The notes under the pieces: generated by a model | What the model saw: only the letters and a program-made list of their open reading frames with translations | What the model was told of the DNA's origin: nothing | Database searches by the model: none | Program-made: the position numbers and the translations under genes | Shown here: piece by piece, positions 27,379 to 39,332 of the stretch | Layout: each line of letters starts with the position of its first letter | Position numbering within the stretch: the stretch's first letter is position 1 | NCBI RefSeq assembly: GCF_900292015.1 | Contig: NZ_LR130759.1 | Coordinates: forward strand, 2,790,001-2,854,000 | Origin: Mycobacterium basiliense | GTDB lineage: Bacteria > Actinomycetota > Actinomycetes > Mycobacteriales > Mycobacteriaceae | Reading direction: 5' to 3' | DNA: 64,000 bases

Positions 27379-28850
27379 ACACCGACATCCCAGCGACCGT
27401 CGACGCGAGCACGGTCACCTCCTGGTCGGACGACGTCGACGTGGTGGTGATCGGATTCGGTATTGCCGGCGGCTGCGCGGCGGTAAGCGCGGCCCAGCAA
27501 AGAGGGGCCGGAGCGCGGGTGCTGGTGCTCGAACGTGCCGCCACGGCGGGCGGTACCACATCGTTGGCCGGGGGGCATTTCTATCTGGGCGGCGGGACCG
27601 CCGTGCAACAGGCCACCGGCCATCCCGACTCACCCGACGAGATGTACAAGTATCTGGTCGCGGTGTCGCGTCGGCCCGATCACGCCAAGATTCGCGCCTA
27701 CTGCGACGCCAGTGTCGAACACTTCAACTGGCTCGAAGACCTCGGCTTTCAATTCGAGCGAAGCTACTTCCCGGGCAAGGCGGTGATTCAGCCGAACACC
27801 GAAGGACTCATGTACACCGGCAACGAGAAGGTCTGGCCGTTCCTCGAAAAGGCCGTCCCCGCACCGCGCGGCCACAAGGTGCCGGTTCCCGGTGACACCG
27901 GCGGTGCCAGCATGGTGATCGACCTACTGCTCAAGCGGGCCGCTAGCCTCGGGGTGCAAATCCGCTATGAGACGGGTGCGACCGAACTCATTGTCGATCC
28001 GTTGGGCACGGTGACCGGCGTGGTGTGGAAGCGGTTCGCCGAAACCGGTGCAATCAAGGCGAAGTCGGTGATCATCGCGGCCGGGGGATTCGTGATGAAC
28101 CCGGAGATGGTCGCCAAGTACACCCCGAAATTGGCGGAGAAGCCATTCGTACTCGGCAACACCTACGACGACGGTCTTGGCATCCGGATGGGTGTCTCGG
28201 CCGGGGGCGCCACCGAGCACATGGATCAGATCTTCATTACTGCTCCGCCATACCCGCCGTCGATCCTGCTCACCGGGATCATCGTCAACAAACTCGGACA
28301 ACGGTTCGTCGCCGAGGACTCCTACCACTCCAGGACCGCGGGATTCATCATGGACCAGCCCGACAGCGCGGCGTATTTGATCGTCGACGAGGCCCATCTT
28401 GAGCACCCGAAAATGCCGCTGGTCCCGTTGATCGACGGCTGGGAGACAGTCGCTGAAATGGAAGCGGCACTTGGCATTCCGCGGGGCAACCTGGCCGCCA
28501 CTCTGGAGCGTTACAACAGCTATGCCGCCTTTGGCGAGGATCCCGACTTTCACAAGCAGCCCGAATTTTTGGCGCCGCAGGACCACGGGCCGTGGGGCGC
28601 CTTCGACATGTCGTTGGGCAAGGCGATGTACGCCGGATTCACCGTCGGCGGGCTGGCCACCTCGGTGAACGGGCAAGTGCGGCGCGCCGACGGCACGGTG
28701 GTGCCTGGTTTGTACGCGGTCGGAGCATGCGCCTCCAACATCGCTCAAGACGGCAAGGGCTACGCCAGCGGTACCCAGCTGGGGGAGGGCTCGTTCTTCG
28801 GCCGGCTCGCCGGAGCACACGCGGCCGCGGCGTTGGGCACTGACGCCTGA
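27375..28850 (+). CDS. FAD-dependent oxidoreductase, KstD/fumarate reductase flavoprotein-like (Rv1817-like)
   Basis: 491 residues. The N-terminal FAD-binding motif is VVVIGFGIAGGCAAV (about 24-38). The substrate-domain and C-terminal FAD contact (YASGTQLGEGSFFGRLAG) place it in the fumarate reductase/3-ketosteroid delta1-dehydrogenase family. It aligns with Rv1817. The enzyme would oxidise or reduce a C-C bond next to a carbonyl; a steroid or related substrate is possible, not proven. It overlaps the VOC gene by four bases, implying a two-gene operon. Confidence 0.87.
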   Translation: MNTDIPATVDASTVTSWSDDVDVVVIGFGIAGGCAAVSAAQQRGAGARVLVLERAATAGGTTSLAGGHFYLGGGTAVQQATGHPDSPDEMYKYLVAVSRRPDHAKIRAYCDASVEHFNWLEDLGFQFERSYFPGKAVIQPNTEGLMYTGNEKVWPFLEKAVPAPRGHKVPVPGDTGGASMVIDLLLKRAASLGVQIRYETGATELIVDPLGTVTGVVWKRFAETGAIKAKSVIIAAGGFVMNPEMVAKYTPKLAEKPFVLGNTYDDGLGIRMGVSAGGATEHMDQIFITAPPYPPSILLTGIIVNKLGQRFVAEDSYHSRTAGFIMDQPDSAAYLIVDEAHLEHPKMPLVPLIDGWETVAEMEAALGIPRGNLAATLERYNSYAAFGEDPDFHKQPEFLAPQDHGPWGAFDMSLGKAMYAGFTVGGLATSVNGQVRRADGTVVPGLYAVGACASNIAQDGKGYASGTQLGEGSFFGRLAGAHAAAALGTDA

Positions 28851-28966
28851 GCCAGCGCGAACCGCTGCACGTGTTCTGACCCTGCCGGCGAGCCGGTGAT
28901 GAGGTAGGTGCGCCGGCTGGAAATCGGGACGCCCTGTCCCGTCGGTGCGGGCGGGCCGCCGGGAAC

Positions 28967-31654
28967 CTAGGCCTCCGGCGACGGCAGACTTCCGCCGAGC
29001 AACACGATTTGCGTCGCCGGCGGGGCGAACCCGCCATCAATCCCGTTCTCGCCAAGCAGCAATCCGCCGGTGCCCCCGGCCCCGGCGCCGCCCGAGGGTG
29101 TACCCAAGCCGCCGTTACCACCGTTACCACCGTCGCCAATCAGTACGGCATCGCCGCCCTTGCCACCAGTACCGCCGATGCCGACACTCCCGAGCAGCCT
29201 GCCATCCCCGCCGGCTCCGCCGGCGCCTCCGTTGCCGAACAGTTGCGCTCCGGCCCCGCCGGCCCCGCCGTCACCGCCGTCTCCATTCGAGCCTCCACCG
29301 GCACCGCCGGCACCACCCGCGCCGAACCAGCCGGCGGCGCCGCCGGCCCCGCCGCTTCCGCCGCCAGTGCCGCCGAAGCCGCCAAATCCGCCGGCGCCGG
29401 CATCGGAGAACAGCAACCCAGCGTTGCCACCATGCCCACCAGCGCCTCCGACGCCACCGCTGGAGCCGACGCCGCCGGTGCCTCCCGCGCCGCCGGCCCC
29501 ACCGGAGCCAAACAACAACCCGGCGTTACCGCCAGCACCCCCGGCACCACCGTTGGCGTTCAGCGCCAGGTTGGCAAGCCCATCGCCGCCGGTCCCGCCG
29601 GCCCCGCCGGGGCCACCTAGCAGGCCGGCATTCCCGCCAGTCCCGCCGGCCCCGCCGGCGCCATCACTGCCCCCACTAAACCCGCCCCCACCGCCGTCAC
29701 CGCCGCCGGACCCAAACAACCCACCCAAGAGCCCGCCGGCCCCGCCGGCCCCACCCTCACCGCCAGTCCCGCCGAGACCGAGGCTGGTGCTTGCACCACC
29801 GGTTCCGCCAACTCCACCGGCGCCGAGCAGGCCGCCGGCGCCGCCAGCGCCACCATCGCCGCCGTCGCCAAACGCTGAGAATCCGCCGGCCCCGCCGGCG
29901 CCACCGTCCCCGAGGAGCCAGCCGCCCGCCCCGCCGGCACCGCCGACTGCACCGGGCACGCCGGGGCCACCGATGATCGCAGAGAACCCGCCGGCCCCAC
30001 CGGCTCCACCGGCACCGATCAACCCGGCGTCGCCACCGGCACCACCCGGCAGGCCGGTGCTGGCAGCGGCGGATCCACCAGCCCCACCGTCCCCCAGCAG
30101 CCACCCACCCGCCGCTCCGGCGGCCCCGCTACCGGCCGCCGCGGGAGCGCCGTTGCCGATCAGCGGACGCCCGGTCAGTTCCTGAACGGGGGCATTGACC
30201 GCAGCCAGAGCTTGTTGTTGAAGCGTGTGCACCGGCGAGGTGCTGACCGGGGCGTTGAAGCCATCGGCACCCAACAGCAACCCGCTGGTCCCTCCGGCGC
30301 CGTCACCACCCGCGGTGGGGCCGGCCCCGCCGACACCGCCATTGCCGCCATTGCCAATCAGCACACCGTTGCCCCCGGCTCCGCCGGCGCCACCGTCATC
30401 GGACCCCTGTCCGCCGGCACCGCCGGCCCCACCATTACCCAGCAGCTGTCCGCCAACACCGCCCCGCCCGCCGGCACCGCCTTGGTTTACCTCCCCGAAG
30501 CCGCCGGCGCCGCCGGCGCCACCGCCGCCCAGCCAGCCGGCGTCCCCGCCGGCCCCGCCGGCACCGCCGTCGATGGACCCGGTTCCGCCCGCCCCGCCAG
30601 ACCCACCGCTGGACAACATCAGCCCGGCATTGCCGCCATTACCTCCGGCGCCCCCGTCACCGTTGAAGGAGTATCCGCCGCCCCCACCGGCGCCCCCCGC
30701 CCCGAACAGCAGGCCAGCGTTGCCGCCAGCGCCGCCGGCCCCGCCCAAGGCGGCGCCCGTACCGCCGGCCCCGCCCGATCCACCTGGGCCGGTGACCAGG
30801 CCACCAGACCCGCCGGCGCCACCGTCGCCGCCTCGGGCGCCGAGGCCCCCGGTGCCGCCGTCACCGCCACCGGCACCGAGCAATCCGGCCAGCAGACCGC
30901 CGTCTCCTCCAGCCCCACCGGCGCCGCCGACGTTGCCCGACCCGCCAACCCCGCCGATCCCGCCGGCACCGAACAGTCCGCCCGCGCCACCCGCGCCTCC
31001 GACACCACCGGAAACAAAGCTCGCCCCGCCGGCACCGCCGACACCACCAGCGCCAAACAGCAGGCCACCGGCCCCGCCAGTGCCACCGGTTCCGCCGGGC
31101 CTGCCGTCACCCAATGGCGAGTTGCCGCCGGCGCCACCGGCACCCCCACCACCGATCAACCCGGCCGCCCCACCATTACCACCGGCCTGACCCACAGCCC
31201 CCGACCCACCAGCCCCACCATCACCCAACAACCACCCACCCGCAGCCCCATCGGCCCCCGACCCCGGCGCACCGTTAGCACCATTGCCAACCAACGGACG
31301 CCCAGTCCACTGCTCAACAGACCCATTAACCGCAGTAACCAAGCCCTGCAACGGATCCTGCAACAACGCCGCATTAGCCGCCTCAGCACCCGAATACGCC
31401 CGCGCACCCACCGACAACGCCTGCTCAAACCGCGCATGAAACACCGCCACCTCAGCACCGACCCGCTGATAGGCCTGCGCATGCCCGGAAAACAACGCCG
31501 CAATCGCCGCCGACACCTCATCCCCACCAGCAGCCGCAATCCCCACCGTCGCCCCAGCCGCCGCCGCATTCGCCGCATCGATCATCGCCCCAACACCAGC
31601 CACATCCGACACCGCCGCCGCCACCATCTCCGGCACCGCCACCACAAACGACAT
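28967..31654 (-). CDS. PE_PGRS family protein with two PGRS modules
   Basis: 895 residues from [10 protein letters not shown]; the in-frame extension upstream (to 31756) is excluded because the PE domain starts here and GGGAGGAG precedes it. The order is PE domain (1-95), a linker with GRPLVGNG, a long Gly-Gly-Ala/Asn repeat region ending LLLGADGF, then a second linker ([20 protein letters not shown]) with GRPLIGNG and a second Gly-rich region ending [10 protein letters not shown]. So a linker/PGRS unit is present twice. PE_PGRS proteins are ESX-5 substrates placed in the outer membrane. It stands where PE_PGRS33 (Rv1818c) does in M. tuberculosis, but orthology is unproven. Confidence 0.88.
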   Translation of the reverse strand: MSFVVAVPEMVAAAVSDVAGVGAMIDAANAAAAGATVGIAAAGGDEVSAAIAALFSGHAQAYQRVGAEVAVFHARFEQALSVGARAYSGAEAANAALLQDPLQGLVTAVNGSVEQWTGRPLVGNGANGAPGSGADGAAGGWLLGDGGAGGSGAVGQAGGNGGAAGLIGGGGAGGAGGNSPLGDGRPGGTGGTGGAGGLLFGAGGVGGAGGASFVSGGVGGAGGAGGLFGAGGIGGVGGSGNVGGAGGAGGDGGLLAGLLGAGGGDGGTGGLGARGGDGGAGGSGGLVTGPGGSGGAGGTGAALGGAGGAGGNAGLLFGAGGAGGGGGYSFNGDGGAGGNGGNAGLMLSSGGSGGAGGTGSIDGGAGGAGGDAGWLGGGGAGGAGGFGEVNQGGAGGRGGVGGQLLGNGGAGGAGGQGSDDGGAGGAGGNGVLIGNGGNGGVGGAGPTAGGDGAGGTSGLLLGADGFNAPVSTSPVHTLQQQALAAVNAPVQELTGRPLIGNGAPAAAGSGAAGAAGGWLLGDGGAGGSAAASTGLPGGAGGDAGLIGAGGAGGAGGFSAIIGGPGVPGAVGGAGGAGGWLLGDGGAGGAGGFSAFGDGGDGGAGGAGGLLGAGGVGGTGGASTSLGLGGTGGEGGAGGAGGLLGGLFGSGGGDGGGGGFSGGSDGAGGAGGTGGNAGLLGGPGGAGGTGGDGLANLALNANGGAGGAGGNAGLLFGSGGAGGAGGTGGVGSSGGVGGAGGHGGNAGLLFSDAGAGGFGGFGGTGGGSGGAGGAAGWFGAGGAGGAGGGSNGDGGDGGAGGAGAQLFGNGGAGGAGGDGRLLGSVGIGGTGGKGGDAVLIGDGGNGGNGGLGTPSGGAGAGGTGGLLLGENGIDGGFAPPATQIVLLGGSLPSPEA

Positions 31655-31769
31655 CCCACACTCCTCCCACCAACAAACCCAACAAATACCCACGACCAGA
31701 CAGGCCAAATACACCTTCGCCCTATTGGGACACCACCGTACGCGCCAATACGCCAATTCGATTCAAATC
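31114..31769. repeat. near-identical 656-bp repeat, copy 1 (PE_PGRS 5' end and promoter)
   Basis: This block matches 34404-35059 at a constant offset of 3290 bases; reading both copies side by side gives three mismatches (31336 T/C, one G/A near 31718, one G/A near 31752). It covers the promoter side, the PE domain, the GRPL linker and the start of the PGRS region. Outside the block the sequences diverge at once. Such low divergence in direct repeats indicates recent gene conversion or duplication. Confidence 0.92.
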
Positions 31770-32343
31770 ACAGAATCTTTTAATTCTCAATCGATTGAAT
31801 TCATATTGACTCCGGGACGGTGCAGACACGGGCGAAATCACCTGGGGCGCAAACGCCGATGCGGGCCTCGGAATCCTCATCGTTCGCACTGCCGCTGACG
31901 GCTTGCGGTCGACGCAAGCTACGAAGTAGCTTGTTGGACAGGTTTTTCTACCAAACCGAGGCCACGGCTATCGGTCAGGTCGGCACCGACACGGTACTGG
32001 CGGCACAACGCGCGACCCTCACGCCTAGCACCGTCGGATCGGAAAAGTCACAATTCATCGAATTGCAAATATCTACGCGGCGCGCGGTTCGCGATAACTT
32101 CAATGACCGCATCGCAGCGGGCCACGATCCGCACCAATTCATCGCTCACAGAATATTCAACCCGCTGCCGTTAAATTCGAATTCAACAAGTAAACCCAAG
32201 CCACGCGCTCTCGTTGGGTTCCTGCTGCTCACGTCCCGAGATGGCCGACGGGAGAGATGCGCAACTCATCTCGCGAGTGGCTGGCGATCTCCGCGTCGTA
32301 GACCATGACCTCAGCGTTTGGCCCACCGCCGCGCCAAACCCGA
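31770..32343 (+). other. intergenic region between the two PE_PGRS genes
   Basis: About 570 bases, clearly poorer in GC than the flanking genes. A plus-strand frame of 162 codons (31820-32308) shows no domain and no ribosome binding site and is not called. The part next to 31654 should hold the minus-strand promoter of the first PE_PGRS gene, partly inside the 656-bp repeat. Confidence 0.5.
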
Positions 32344-34944
32344 CTAGGTCAACCCGTCAATCCCGTTGGCCCCCAGCAGAAACCCGGCGTTGCCACCGGT
32401 GCCGGGGATTCCGACGGGTGATCCAGCCCCGGCATTGCCACCGTTACCCCCAGTGCCGACCAACACAGCGTTGCCGCCGTCCCCACCGTCGCCTCCTTTG
32501 CCGCCGGCTTCGCCAACTCCGCCCTGGCCGCCGGATCCGCCGCCGCCCAGTAGCTGTCCACCGCTACCCCCCGACCCACCGGCGCCGCCGCCGTCGATAA
32601 GACCGACTCCGCCGGCGCCGCCACTCCCGCCGTAGCCGAGCATCCCCGCCTTGCCGCCGGGCCCGCCCGCACCCCCACCGTTGGCACCGAGTCCGCCGAA
32701 CCCTCCTGACCCGCCATCGGAGAGCAGCAGACCGGCCGCGCCGCCCATCCCACCCATGCCACCGTCGCCCTTGAATCCGGTTCCGCCGACCCCACCGACC
32801 CCGCCGCTGCCGAGCAGCAAGCCGGCGTCTCCGCCGGCGCCGCCGGCGCCCCCGGCGAACCCGGAGAATTTGTTGACTCCTCCGCTCCCACCGGCACCAC
32901 CGACGCCGAATAGGCCCGCGGCACCGCCGGTTCCACCATGTCCTCCGTTGCCGGAACCAAATCCACCGGTCCCGCCGTCACCTCCGCCAGCGCCAGCCAA
33001 CCCGCTCAACAGCCCACCAGATCCGCCGGGCCCGCCGGCCCCACCTGTTGCACCAAAGCCGGCTCCGCCGACGCCGCCGGGCCCACCGGCGCCCAGCAGT
33101 CCACCCGCACCGCCGGACCCACCGGCACCGCCCGCGCCGGCCGCGGAAAACCCGCCCGCCCCGCCAACCCCGCCGTCGCCAAGCAGCCATCCGCCGACTC
33201 CACCGGACCCGCCGGCCCCGCCATCACCGATGAGCGAGACCCCGCCTGCTCCACCGGTGCCGCCGGTGCCGATCAGCCCGGCGTCCCCGCCTGCCCCACC
33301 GGGCAGGGCTGTATCTGCCGCTGCCGATCCGCCGGCCCCGCCGTCACCGAGTAGCCAGCCGCCCGCCGTGCCGTCGACCCCGCTGCCGGCCGCCCCCGGA
33401 GTGCCGTTGCCGATCAGCGGGCGTCCAGTGAGTGCCTGGGACGGCGCGTTGATCGCTGCGATCGCCTGTTGTTGCAGGTCATGGAGGGGTGAGTTGCTGG
33501 CTGGGGGGTTGAACCCATCCAGGCCCAGCAGTAGGCCACTGGTTCCGCCGGATCCGTCTCCGCCTGGCGTCGGACCGGCGCCGCCAATACCGCCATTGCC
33601 GCCATTACCGATTAGCACCCCATTTCCACCGGCACCGCCAACCCCGCTGATTGCGACACTGTCCCCGCCCGACCCGCCGGCACCGCCGTTGCCAATCAGC
33701 TGACCACCGGCGCCGCCCGACCCGCCGGCGCCGCCGTGTACGGTCTGGCCGAAGCCGCCAAAGCCACCGATCCCACCGTTGCCCACCCAGCCCGCATTGC
33801 CGCCGGCCCCGCCGGCGCCGCCGTCGGTGGCCCCGTAGCCGCCGTTTCCACCGGCACCACCGCTGGAGAACAGTGCCCCGGCGTCGCCACCGGCACCGCC
33901 CGCCCCGCCAAGGCCGGCGATGCTGGTTCCACCGGCCCCACCAGCGCCGCCGGCGCCGAACAAGAGACCTGCATCACCGCCGGCACCGCCCCGCCCCGCA
34001 TTGCCGAGGTCGCCGAACCCGCCCGCACCACCGGACCCACCCCGGCCGCCCACCAGACCCCCAATGCCGCCGGCGCCACCGGCACCACCGTCGGTGTCAC
34101 CGGCCCCGCCGGCGCCACCAAGCCCGCCGCCGGCACCGACTAGCCCGCCCAACGCCCCACCGGCGCCGCCATCCCCGCCGGCTCCGCCGGCACCACCCAA
34201 CCCATCGGCGGCAAAACCGCTCCCGCCGGCGCCGCCGTGCCCGCCCGCACCGAACAACCCACCAGCGCCGCCGGCCCCGCCGGCCCCGCCGATCGCGCTG
34301 CCGCCAGCGGCAAATTGACCGGCACCGCCGGTCCCACCAGCGCCGCCGTCGCCCCACAACCAACCACCGGCACCGCCGGTCCCACCGGCACCGCCGTCGC
34401 CCGATGGCGAGTTGCCGCCGGCGCCACCGGCACCCCCACCACCGATCAACCCGGCCGCCCCACCATTACCACCGGCCTGACCCACAGCCCCCGACCCACC
34501 AGCCCCACCATCACCCAACAACCACCCACCCGCAGCCCCATCGGCCCCCGACCCCGGCGCACCGTTAGCACCATTGCCAACCAACGGACGCCCAGTCCAC
34601 TGCTCAACAGACCCATTAACCGCAGCAACCAAGCCCTGCAACGGATCCTGCAACAACGCCGCATTAGCCGCCTCAGCACCCGAATACGCCCGCGCACCCA
34701 CCGACAACGCCTGCTCAAACCGCGCATGAAACACCGCCACCTCAGCACCGACCCGCTGATAGGCCTGCGCATGCCCGGAAAACAACGCCGCAATCGCCGC
34801 CGACACCTCATCCCCACCAGCAGCCGCAATCCCCACCGTCGCCCCAGCCGCCGCCGCATTCGCCGCATCGATCATCGCCCCAACACCAGCCACATCCGAC
34901 ACCGCCGCCGCCACCATCTCCGGCACCGCCACCACAAACGACAT
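32344..34944 (-). CDS. PE_PGRS family protein with two PGRS modules (paralogue)
   Basis: 866 residues, [10 protein letters not shown] start after GGGAGGAG, identical in the PE domain to the neighbouring PE_PGRS. The architecture is the same: PE domain, GRPLVGNG linker, first PGRS ending LLLGLDGF, second linker ([20 protein letters not shown]) with GRPLIGNG, second PGRS ending [11 protein letters not shown]. The PGRS parts differ from the neighbour in number and order of Gly-rich repeats. Predicted ESX-5 exported surface protein. The Gly-rich section is encoded by very GC-rich DNA prone to slippage, so its length may vary between strains. Confidence 0.88.
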   Translation of the reverse strand: MSFVVAVPEMVAAAVSDVAGVGAMIDAANAAAAGATVGIAAAGGDEVSAAIAALFSGHAQAYQRVGAEVAVFHARFEQALSVGARAYSGAEAANAALLQDPLQGLVAAVNGSVEQWTGRPLVGNGANGAPGSGADGAAGGWLLGDGGAGGSGAVGQAGGNGGAAGLIGGGGAGGAGGNSPSGDGGAGGTGGAGGWLWGDGGAGGTGGAGQFAAGGSAIGGAGGAGGAGGLFGAGGHGGAGGSGFAADGLGGAGGAGGDGGAGGALGGLVGAGGGLGGAGGAGDTDGGAGGAGGIGGLVGGRGGSGGAGGFGDLGNAGRGGAGGDAGLLFGAGGAGGAGGTSIAGLGGAGGAGGDAGALFSSGGAGGNGGYGATDGGAGGAGGNAGWVGNGGIGGFGGFGQTVHGGAGGSGGAGGQLIGNGGAGGSGGDSVAISGVGGAGGNGVLIGNGGNGGIGGAGPTPGGDGSGGTSGLLLGLDGFNPPASNSPLHDLQQQAIAAINAPSQALTGRPLIGNGTPGAAGSGVDGTAGGWLLGDGGAGGSAAADTALPGGAGGDAGLIGTGGTGGAGGVSLIGDGGAGGSGGVGGWLLGDGGVGGAGGFSAAGAGGAGGSGGAGGLLGAGGPGGVGGAGFGATGGAGGPGGSGGLLSGLAGAGGGDGGTGGFGSGNGGHGGTGGAAGLFGVGGAGGSGGVNKFSGFAGGAGGAGGDAGLLLGSGGVGGVGGTGFKGDGGMGGMGGAAGLLLSDGGSGGFGGLGANGGGAGGPGGKAGMLGYGGSGGAGGVGLIDGGGAGGSGGSGGQLLGGGGSGGQGGVGEAGGKGGDGGDGGNAVLVGTGGNGGNAGAGSPVGIPGTGGNAGFLLGANGIDGLT

Positions 34945-35059
34945 CCCACACTCCTCCCACCAACAAACCCAACAAATACCCACGACCAGACAGGCCAAAT
35001 ACACCTTCGCCCTATTGAGACACCACCGTACGCGCCAATACACCAATTCGATTCAAATC
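34404..35059. repeat. near-identical 656-bp repeat, copy 2
   Basis: Second copy of the block at 31114-31769, with only three differences. It includes the 5' end of the second PE_PGRS gene and about 115 bases upstream of its start, so both genes share a promoter-proximal region and probably the same control. Confidence 0.92.
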
Positions 35060-35561
35060 GAGCGCGGAGATAAATTCACTTCCGACTGAATTATCGTAGT
35101 GTCGTCGGCGCGCTAATTAGCAGCTATCGAGTCACCCGTTCGGGCGCCCTATGTCGGGGTCTGACATGCTCGGACACGGCGCCGCGACACGACGCACTGC
35201 CCCAAAAAACACGGCATACCAAACGCATTGATGAGTGCTGGTGCATTCCCGAGATCCCATTGCGGCGACCGGCCGGTCATCCGCAATTCATGTGAATCGC
35301 AAAGGTCCAGGAAGCCCCTCACGTCGATAACCGATTAAACGGGATTCGGCATCAGAGTCGGCAGCAATTCGTAGGGCGGCGAATAATTCCGGTTACGGAC
35401 ACCCGAACTCCAATCGCGATTGGCAGTGTCCGTCACTGGCTATGGCCGATCACCGAGGTTGGTGCGTGCGGCGACGGAACAATGCGCATACACCACAACC
35501 GACACCTCATCGGCTCCGGCCGCCAGCACTCCGCCGGTCGGCCAGTGCCCGCGCCGGCCAG
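35060..35561 (-). other. intergenic region between PE_PGRS and bacA
   Basis: About 500 bases of moderate GC with no supported gene. It probably includes distal promoter elements for the PE_PGRS gene and the transcription end of the bacA gene. No clear hairpin terminator was seen. Confidence 0.45.
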
Positions 35562-37481
35562 CTAGACCTGTGCGGGTTCCTTTTCCACCGGGTGCAGCCG
35601 CCACGGGCCGCCGCCAAGCAATTCGAGCTGTTGGTCGTGCAGCCGCTCGAGCGCGGGTCGATGACTGACGCTGACCACAATGCAGTCCGGCAGTTCGCTG
35701 CGCAGCAGCTCGTACAGCGCGAACTCTAGGCCGGTATCCAGCGCCGACGTGCTTTCGTCGAGGAAGACCGCTTTGGGTTTGGTCAACAGGATGCGGGCAA
35801 AGGCAACCCGCTGTTGCTCACCGGGGGAGAGCACTTTGGCCCAGTCGCGTTCTTCGTCGAGTCGGTCGCACAACGGAGCAAGCGCAACCTTTGTCAGCGT
35901 GTCCCGCACGGTCTCGTCCGCAATGTCGTCGGGCGAATTCGGGTAGCACACCACGCCTCGCAGCGTGCCCAACGGCACATAGGGCAACTGCGATAAGAAC
36001 ATCGTGTCGTTGTCGCCATCCGGGCGACTCAAGGTTCCCGTGGCGTACGGCCACAATTCCGCCAGGCTGCGTAACAGCGTGGTCTTACCCGATCCTGAAC
36101 GCCCGGTGATCACCAACGAGTCACCACGGGCGAGCCGCACATCGAGCGGATCTATCAGCCGGTCGCCGGCGGGGGTACGAACCTCGACATCGGTCAGCTC
36201 AACGGACTCGTCGTTACTCGCCCGGGTCAACACCGCCGGTAGCGCGCGGCCCTTTTCATTGGCGTCCACCAGACCGTGCAACCGGATGATCGCGGCCCGG
36301 AAAGACGCAAACGCGTCGTAGTTGTTGCGGAAGAACGACAACGAATCGTGGATGTTGCCGAAGGCGGTCGCCGTCTGGCCCACATCGCCGAAATCGATCT
36401 GTCCGGTGAACAGTCGAGGCGCCTGGATCACCCACGGCAAGGGAACGATTGTCTGACTCACCGACAAGTTCCAGCCATTGAACGCGATACTGCGCCGAAC
36501 ATAACGACGGTAGTTGAGAATGACCGGCCGGAACAGCCTCGCCAACTGCGCACCCTCCATCCGCTCACCGCGATAGAAGCCCACCGCCTCGGCGGCATCC
36601 CGCAACCGCACCAGCGCGTAACGGAAAGCGGCATTGAGCTTTTCGTTGCGGAAGCTGAGCCAAATCAGTGGACGTCCGATGACGAAGGAGATGATGGTCG
36701 CCACCAAGACGTAGATCAGCACGGTCCAGAACATGGCGCGCGGGAAGGACACGCCAAAAAGCGTGAGCGTCCCGGACAGGTTCCACAGGATGGCGGTAAA
36801 CGAAATCACCGAGATGATCGATTGCACGGCCCCAAACAGCAGCGTGCTAGCCGTCCCGTTGGACGGCTGATTCGGGCCGCCACCGGTTCCTGCGGTGAAA
36901 ATATCGATGTCCTGCTGGATACGCTGGTCGGGGTTGTCGATCGTTTCGTCGATAAACAAATCCCGGTAGTAGGCCTTGCCGGTGAGCCAGTCCTTGGTGA
37001 GGTGGTCGGTCAACCACACCCGCCAAGCGATAATAAAGCGCTGTGTCAGATAAATATCGGCCATCACCCGGGCCACGTGTATCACGGCCATAACGCTGAA
37101 AACCCCGATGGACATCCAAAATCCGCGAACGCCCGAACGTCTCACCGCGTCATCGCCGGCCGCGGTGCCCTGGAACGCCTTCTGCAAGGCGGTGTACATG
37201 TCGTTGCCCTGATAGCTGAACAACACGTTCAGGCGCACGGCTAGCACCACCGAGAACAACAGCACGCCGAGCATCAACCACACCCGAATGCTGTTGGGAC
37301 CGATGAAGTACTGGGCAGTGATGCGCCAGAATTGCTGGCCCCACGGCGTCAAATATTTGAACAAAACCAGCGCGACGATCAAGCATACGGCACTGATGGC
37401 CCAGGCCTTACCGACCCAGAACAGGGAATCCACGATTGCCCTGGACCAGTCGATGGAGGGCGAAAACGGCGTCGGACCCAA
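35562..37481 (-). CDS. bacA: SbmA/BacA-type ABC transporter (Rv1819c-like)
   Basis: 639 residues, the length remembered for Rv1819c. The N-terminal SbmA/BacA membrane domain (ABC_membrane_2, several transmembrane helices up to about 400) is fused to an ATPase with Walker A GRSGSGKT (near 465), signature LSPGEQQ (near 550) and Walker B VFLDES (near 575). In M. tuberculosis this exporter-fold protein imports vitamin B12, bleomycin and antimicrobial peptides through a large water-filled cavity and supports chronic infection. It is divergent from ilvG by 94 bases. Confidence 0.94.
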   Translation of the reverse strand: MGPTPFSPSIDWSRAIVDSLFWVGKAWAISAVCLIVALVLFKYLTPWGQQFWRITAQYFIGPNSIRVWLMLGVLLFSVVLAVRLNVLFSYQGNDMYTALQKAFQGTAAGDDAVRRSGVRGFWMSIGVFSVMAVIHVARVMADIYLTQRFIIAWRVWLTDHLTKDWLTGKAYYRDLFIDETIDNPDQRIQQDIDIFTAGTGGGPNQPSNGTASTLLFGAVQSIISVISFTAILWNLSGTLTLFGVSFPRAMFWTVLIYVLVATIISFVIGRPLIWLSFRNEKLNAAFRYALVRLRDAAEAVGFYRGERMEGAQLARLFRPVILNYRRYVRRSIAFNGWNLSVSQTIVPLPWVIQAPRLFTGQIDFGDVGQTATAFGNIHDSLSFFRNNYDAFASFRAAIIRLHGLVDANEKGRALPAVLTRASNDESVELTDVEVRTPAGDRLIDPLDVRLARGDSLVITGRSGSGKTTLLRSLAELWPYATGTLSRPDGDNDTMFLSQLPYVPLGTLRGVVCYPNSPDDIADETVRDTLTKVALAPLCDRLDEERDWAKVLSPGEQQRVAFARILLTKPKAVFLDESTSALDTGLEFALYELLRSELPDCIVVSVSHRPALERLHDQQLELLGGGPWRLHPVEKEPAQV

Positions 37482-37575
37482 GGTCGATACTCCTCACGGT
37501 CGAGGTGTTTGGCGTATTGCGCAACAGAAATCCTTCGGCGAAGGTACCCGAAGGAGCTAGCTAGGCTTTCCGAAT

Positions 37576-39228
37576 ATGAGGGATACGAGCATCGAGGTCA
37601 CCGCCGCTGCGACCATTCATGCCGGCCGGCTAATCGCCCGCAGGCTCAAGGCCAGCGGTATCGACACCGTCTTCACCCTGTCGGGCGGCCACTTGTTTTC
37701 GGTCTATGACGGCTGCCGCGAGGAAGGCATCCGGTTGATCGACACCCGCCACGAGCAGACCGCAGCCTTCGCCGCGGAAGGCTGGTCGAAGGTGACCAGG
37801 GTGCCCGGCGTGGCCGCATTGACCGCAGGTCCAGGCGTCACCAACGGGATGAGCGCGATGGCCGCCGCGCAGCAGAACCAGTCGCCCTTGGTGATCCTGG
37901 GTGGTCGGGCACCGGCATCGCGGTGGGGGATGGGCTCCCTGCAGGAGATCGACCACGTACCTTTTGTCGCGCCGCTGACCCGCTTTGCCGCCACCGCACA
38001 GTCCGCCCAGGACGCGGGCAGGCTCATTGACGAGGCGCTGCGAGCCGCGGTGAGTGCCCCGTCCGGCGTGGCTTTCATCGATTTTCCAATGGATCACGTG
38101 TTTTCGATGTCGGAAGATGACGGCCGGCCAGGCGCCCTGGCACAGCGGCCGCCCACACCGGCCCCCGACGGCCGGAATCTCCAGCGGGCGGCCGAATTGC
38201 TGTCCCAGGCCCAGCGCCCGGTCATCATGGCCGGCACCAACGTCTGGTGGGGACAGGCCGAGGACGCGCTGTTGCGGCTTGCCGAGGAGCGCCGAATCCC
38301 GGTGCTGATGAACGGAATGGCCCGTGGGGCGGTGCCCGCCGACCACCCGCTGGCGTTCTCTCGGGCCCGGTCAACAGCGCTGCGGGAAGCCGATGTCGCG
38401 CTGATCGTCGGCGTGCCCATGGATTTTCGGCTGGGATTCGGGTCCGTGTTCGGACCGCAGACGCAGCTCGTCGTGGTTGACCGTGTGCAACCCGAACGCC
38501 CGCATCCGCGGCAGCTTGCGGCCGGCCTCTACGGAGATCTGGCCGCAATCCTGGCTGCCCTGGTCGGATCGGCTGGAAACAACCAGCGGGGCTGGGTGGA
38601 AGAACTTCGGACGGCCGAGACGGCGGCGCGCGCTCTCGAGAAGGCCGAGCTGGCAGACGACCGCGTCCCGCTGCATCCGATGCGGGTGTACGCCGAACTG
38701 GCGCCGCTGCTGGACCGCGATGCCATCGTCGTTATCGACGCCGGCGATTTCGGCTCCTACGCAGGCCGAGTGATCGATAGCTATCGGCCGGGCTGTTGGT
38801 TGGACAGCGGCCCGTTCGGCTGCCTTGGTTCCGGTCCCGGCTACGCCCTGGCAGCAAAGCTGGCGCGACCCGAACGTCAGGTTGTGCTGTTGCAAGGCGA
38901 CGGTGCATTCGGGTTCAGCGGGATGGAATGGGACACCCTGGTGCGGCATAACATTCCGGTGGTGTCGGTGGTCGGCAACAACGGGATCTGGGGCTTGGAG
39001 AAACATCCGATGGAGGCGCTGTACGGGTATTCGGTGGTGGCCGAGCTGCGACCGGGGACCCGCTATGACGAGGTGGCGCGGGCGTTGGGTGGCCACGGCG
39101 AGTTGGTGGCGGCTCCCGTGGAGCTTCGTCCGGCGCTGGAACGCGCCTTCGCCAGTGGTCTGCCCTCGGTGATCAACGTCCTCACCGACCCCAGCATCGC
39201 CTACCCGCGCAGATCCAACCTCGCCTGA
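37576..39228 (+). CDS. ilvG: acetolactate synthase-like thiamine-diphosphate enzyme IlvG
   Basis: 550 residues. The N-terminal pyrimidine-binding domain has the catalytic Glu in [13 protein letters not shown]. The C-terminal domain has the ThDP motif [12 protein letters not shown]...NN near residue 441. It resembles the large subunit of acetolactate synthase and aligns with Rv1820, but no small regulatory subunit is adjacent and the role in branched-chain amino-acid synthesis is uncertain; oxalyl-CoA decarboxylase or other ThDP chemistry is possible. Divergent from bacA. Confidence 0.9.
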   Translation: MRDTSIEVTAAATIHAGRLIARRLKASGIDTVFTLSGGHLFSVYDGCREEGIRLIDTRHEQTAAFAAEGWSKVTRVPGVAALTAGPGVTNGMSAMAAAQQNQSPLVILGGRAPASRWGMGSLQEIDHVPFVAPLTRFAATAQSAQDAGRLIDEALRAAVSAPSGVAFIDFPMDHVFSMSEDDGRPGALAQRPPTPAPDGRNLQRAAELLSQAQRPVIMAGTNVWWGQAEDALLRLAEERRIPVLMNGMARGAVPADHPLAFSRARSTALREADVALIVGVPMDFRLGFGSVFGPQTQLVVVDRVQPERPHPRQLAAGLYGDLAAILAALVGSAGNNQRGWVEELRTAETAARALEKAELADDRVPLHPMRVYAELAPLLDRDAIVVIDAGDFGSYAGRVIDSYRPGCWLDSGPFGCLGSGPGYALAAKLARPERQVVLLQGDGAFGFSGMEWDTLVRHNIPVVSVVGNNGIWGLEKHPMEALYGYSVVAELRPGTRYDEVARALGGHGELVAAPVELRPALERAFASGLPSVINVLTDPSIAYPRRSNLA

Positions 39229-39332
39229 CTTGTCGGGCCCGCGCACGCGGGCATACGCACGCCGGCGGCCAACCTGTCGCAGCCGAAACACGCACGCGCT
39301 CACACCCTGCCGGGGTCGCGTACCGTTGGGCT

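Noticed and set aside
31820..32308. 162-codon frame between the PE_PGRS genes.
   Set aside because: No ribosome binding site, low coding character, no family resemblance.
28945..35073. Long plus-strand frames of hundreds of codons (Pro-, Thr- or Arg-rich) opposite the two PE_PGRS genes.
   Set aside because: They are the antisense reading of the Gly-rich repeats (GGC repeats read as GCC), with no ribosome binding sites or domains.
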